Positions 63,870 to 64,000 of a DNA stretch of 64,000 nucleotides are shown here, piece after piece. Source of the stretch: Breviolum minutum Mf 1.05b.01 (lineage: Eukaryota; Sar; Dinophyceae; Suessiales; Symbiodiniaceae); NCBI GenBank assembly GCA_000507305.1, contig DF239871.1:1-64000 (forward strand), given 5' to 3'. The stretch's first letter is position 1, and each line of letters begins with the position of its first letter. The notes beneath the pieces are model-generated. The model was not told the origin of the DNA and did no database searches. It saw only the letters and a program-made list of their open reading frames with translations. Position numbers and translations under genes: made by a program.

Positions 63870-64000
63870 CTGGCGCCGATGGGTGATGAGATCCTCGCAT
63901 TCACTATGGTCCCGTCCAAACTATTGAGATGCTGGAGTCCTTCCTCTCCTACTGTCTCTGTAGATCTCACTTGGTTTCACTAAATGTACAAACCTCCCGG

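Noticed and set aside
1..64000. rRNA, tRNA, CRISPR, integrase, insertion sequences, viral or toxin genes
   Set aside because: Looked for and not seen. Repeats present are simple or satellite-type, and no reverse transcriptase, transposase or capsid motif was recognised.

Overview
This is nuclear DNA of a eukaryote, most probably a dinoflagellate and plausibly a member of Suessiales/Symbiodiniaceae. Several features point there. Exons are very short (about 30-220 bases) and introns long. Many 5' splice sites begin GC or GA instead of GT. Short direct repeats sit at the two ends of introns. There is a large number of dinoflagellate-style pentatricopeptide (PPR) repeats with the W-x-x-AL pattern. 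Almost every supportable exon lies on the minus strand across all 64 kb, as expected for dinoflagellate unidirectional gene clusters. I saw no rRNA, tRNA, CRISPR array, operon-like packing, integrase or viral gene.

Layout from left to right; transcription runs right to left. 1-0.4 kb is AT-rich. 0.65-8.9 kb holds dispersed PPR exons. 9.4-10.35 kb has two unidentified exons. 11.08-11.78 kb is an ATATATC microsatellite. 12.6-12.9 kb has more PPR exons. 13.65-15.04 kb is a two-exon gene for an SGNH-hydrolase-like protein with an acidic tail. 16-30 kb is again rich in PPR exons. 30.8-40.3 kb is a gene of at least 16 exons for an SLC17/anion-cotransporter-like MFS transporter. 40.6-44.0 kb has unidentified exons and a 54-bp duplication. 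44.05-46.7 kb encodes a U-box plus dynamin-type GTPase fusion, the most unusual protein here. 46.9-49.8 kb is an unidentified ORF and a PPR gene with well-resolved exons. 50.7-51.63 kb is a TTAG microsatellite joined to a 94-bp tandem repeat. 52.7-55 kb is PPR. 56.5-60.6 kb has unidentified exons, some with membrane helices. 60.8-63.3 kb is a seven-exon RluA-type pseudouridine synthase gene.

The exon structures of the transporter, the pseudouridine synthase, the SGNH-like gene and one PPR gene come from reading phase-compatible splice junctions that restore family motifs; most other PPR calls are motif matches with approximate edges. Many exons encode RNA-related proteins: PPR proteins bind organellar RNA and RluA enzymes modify RNA. 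I infer no common pathway, because neighbouring genes in such tandem clusters are usually unrelated.
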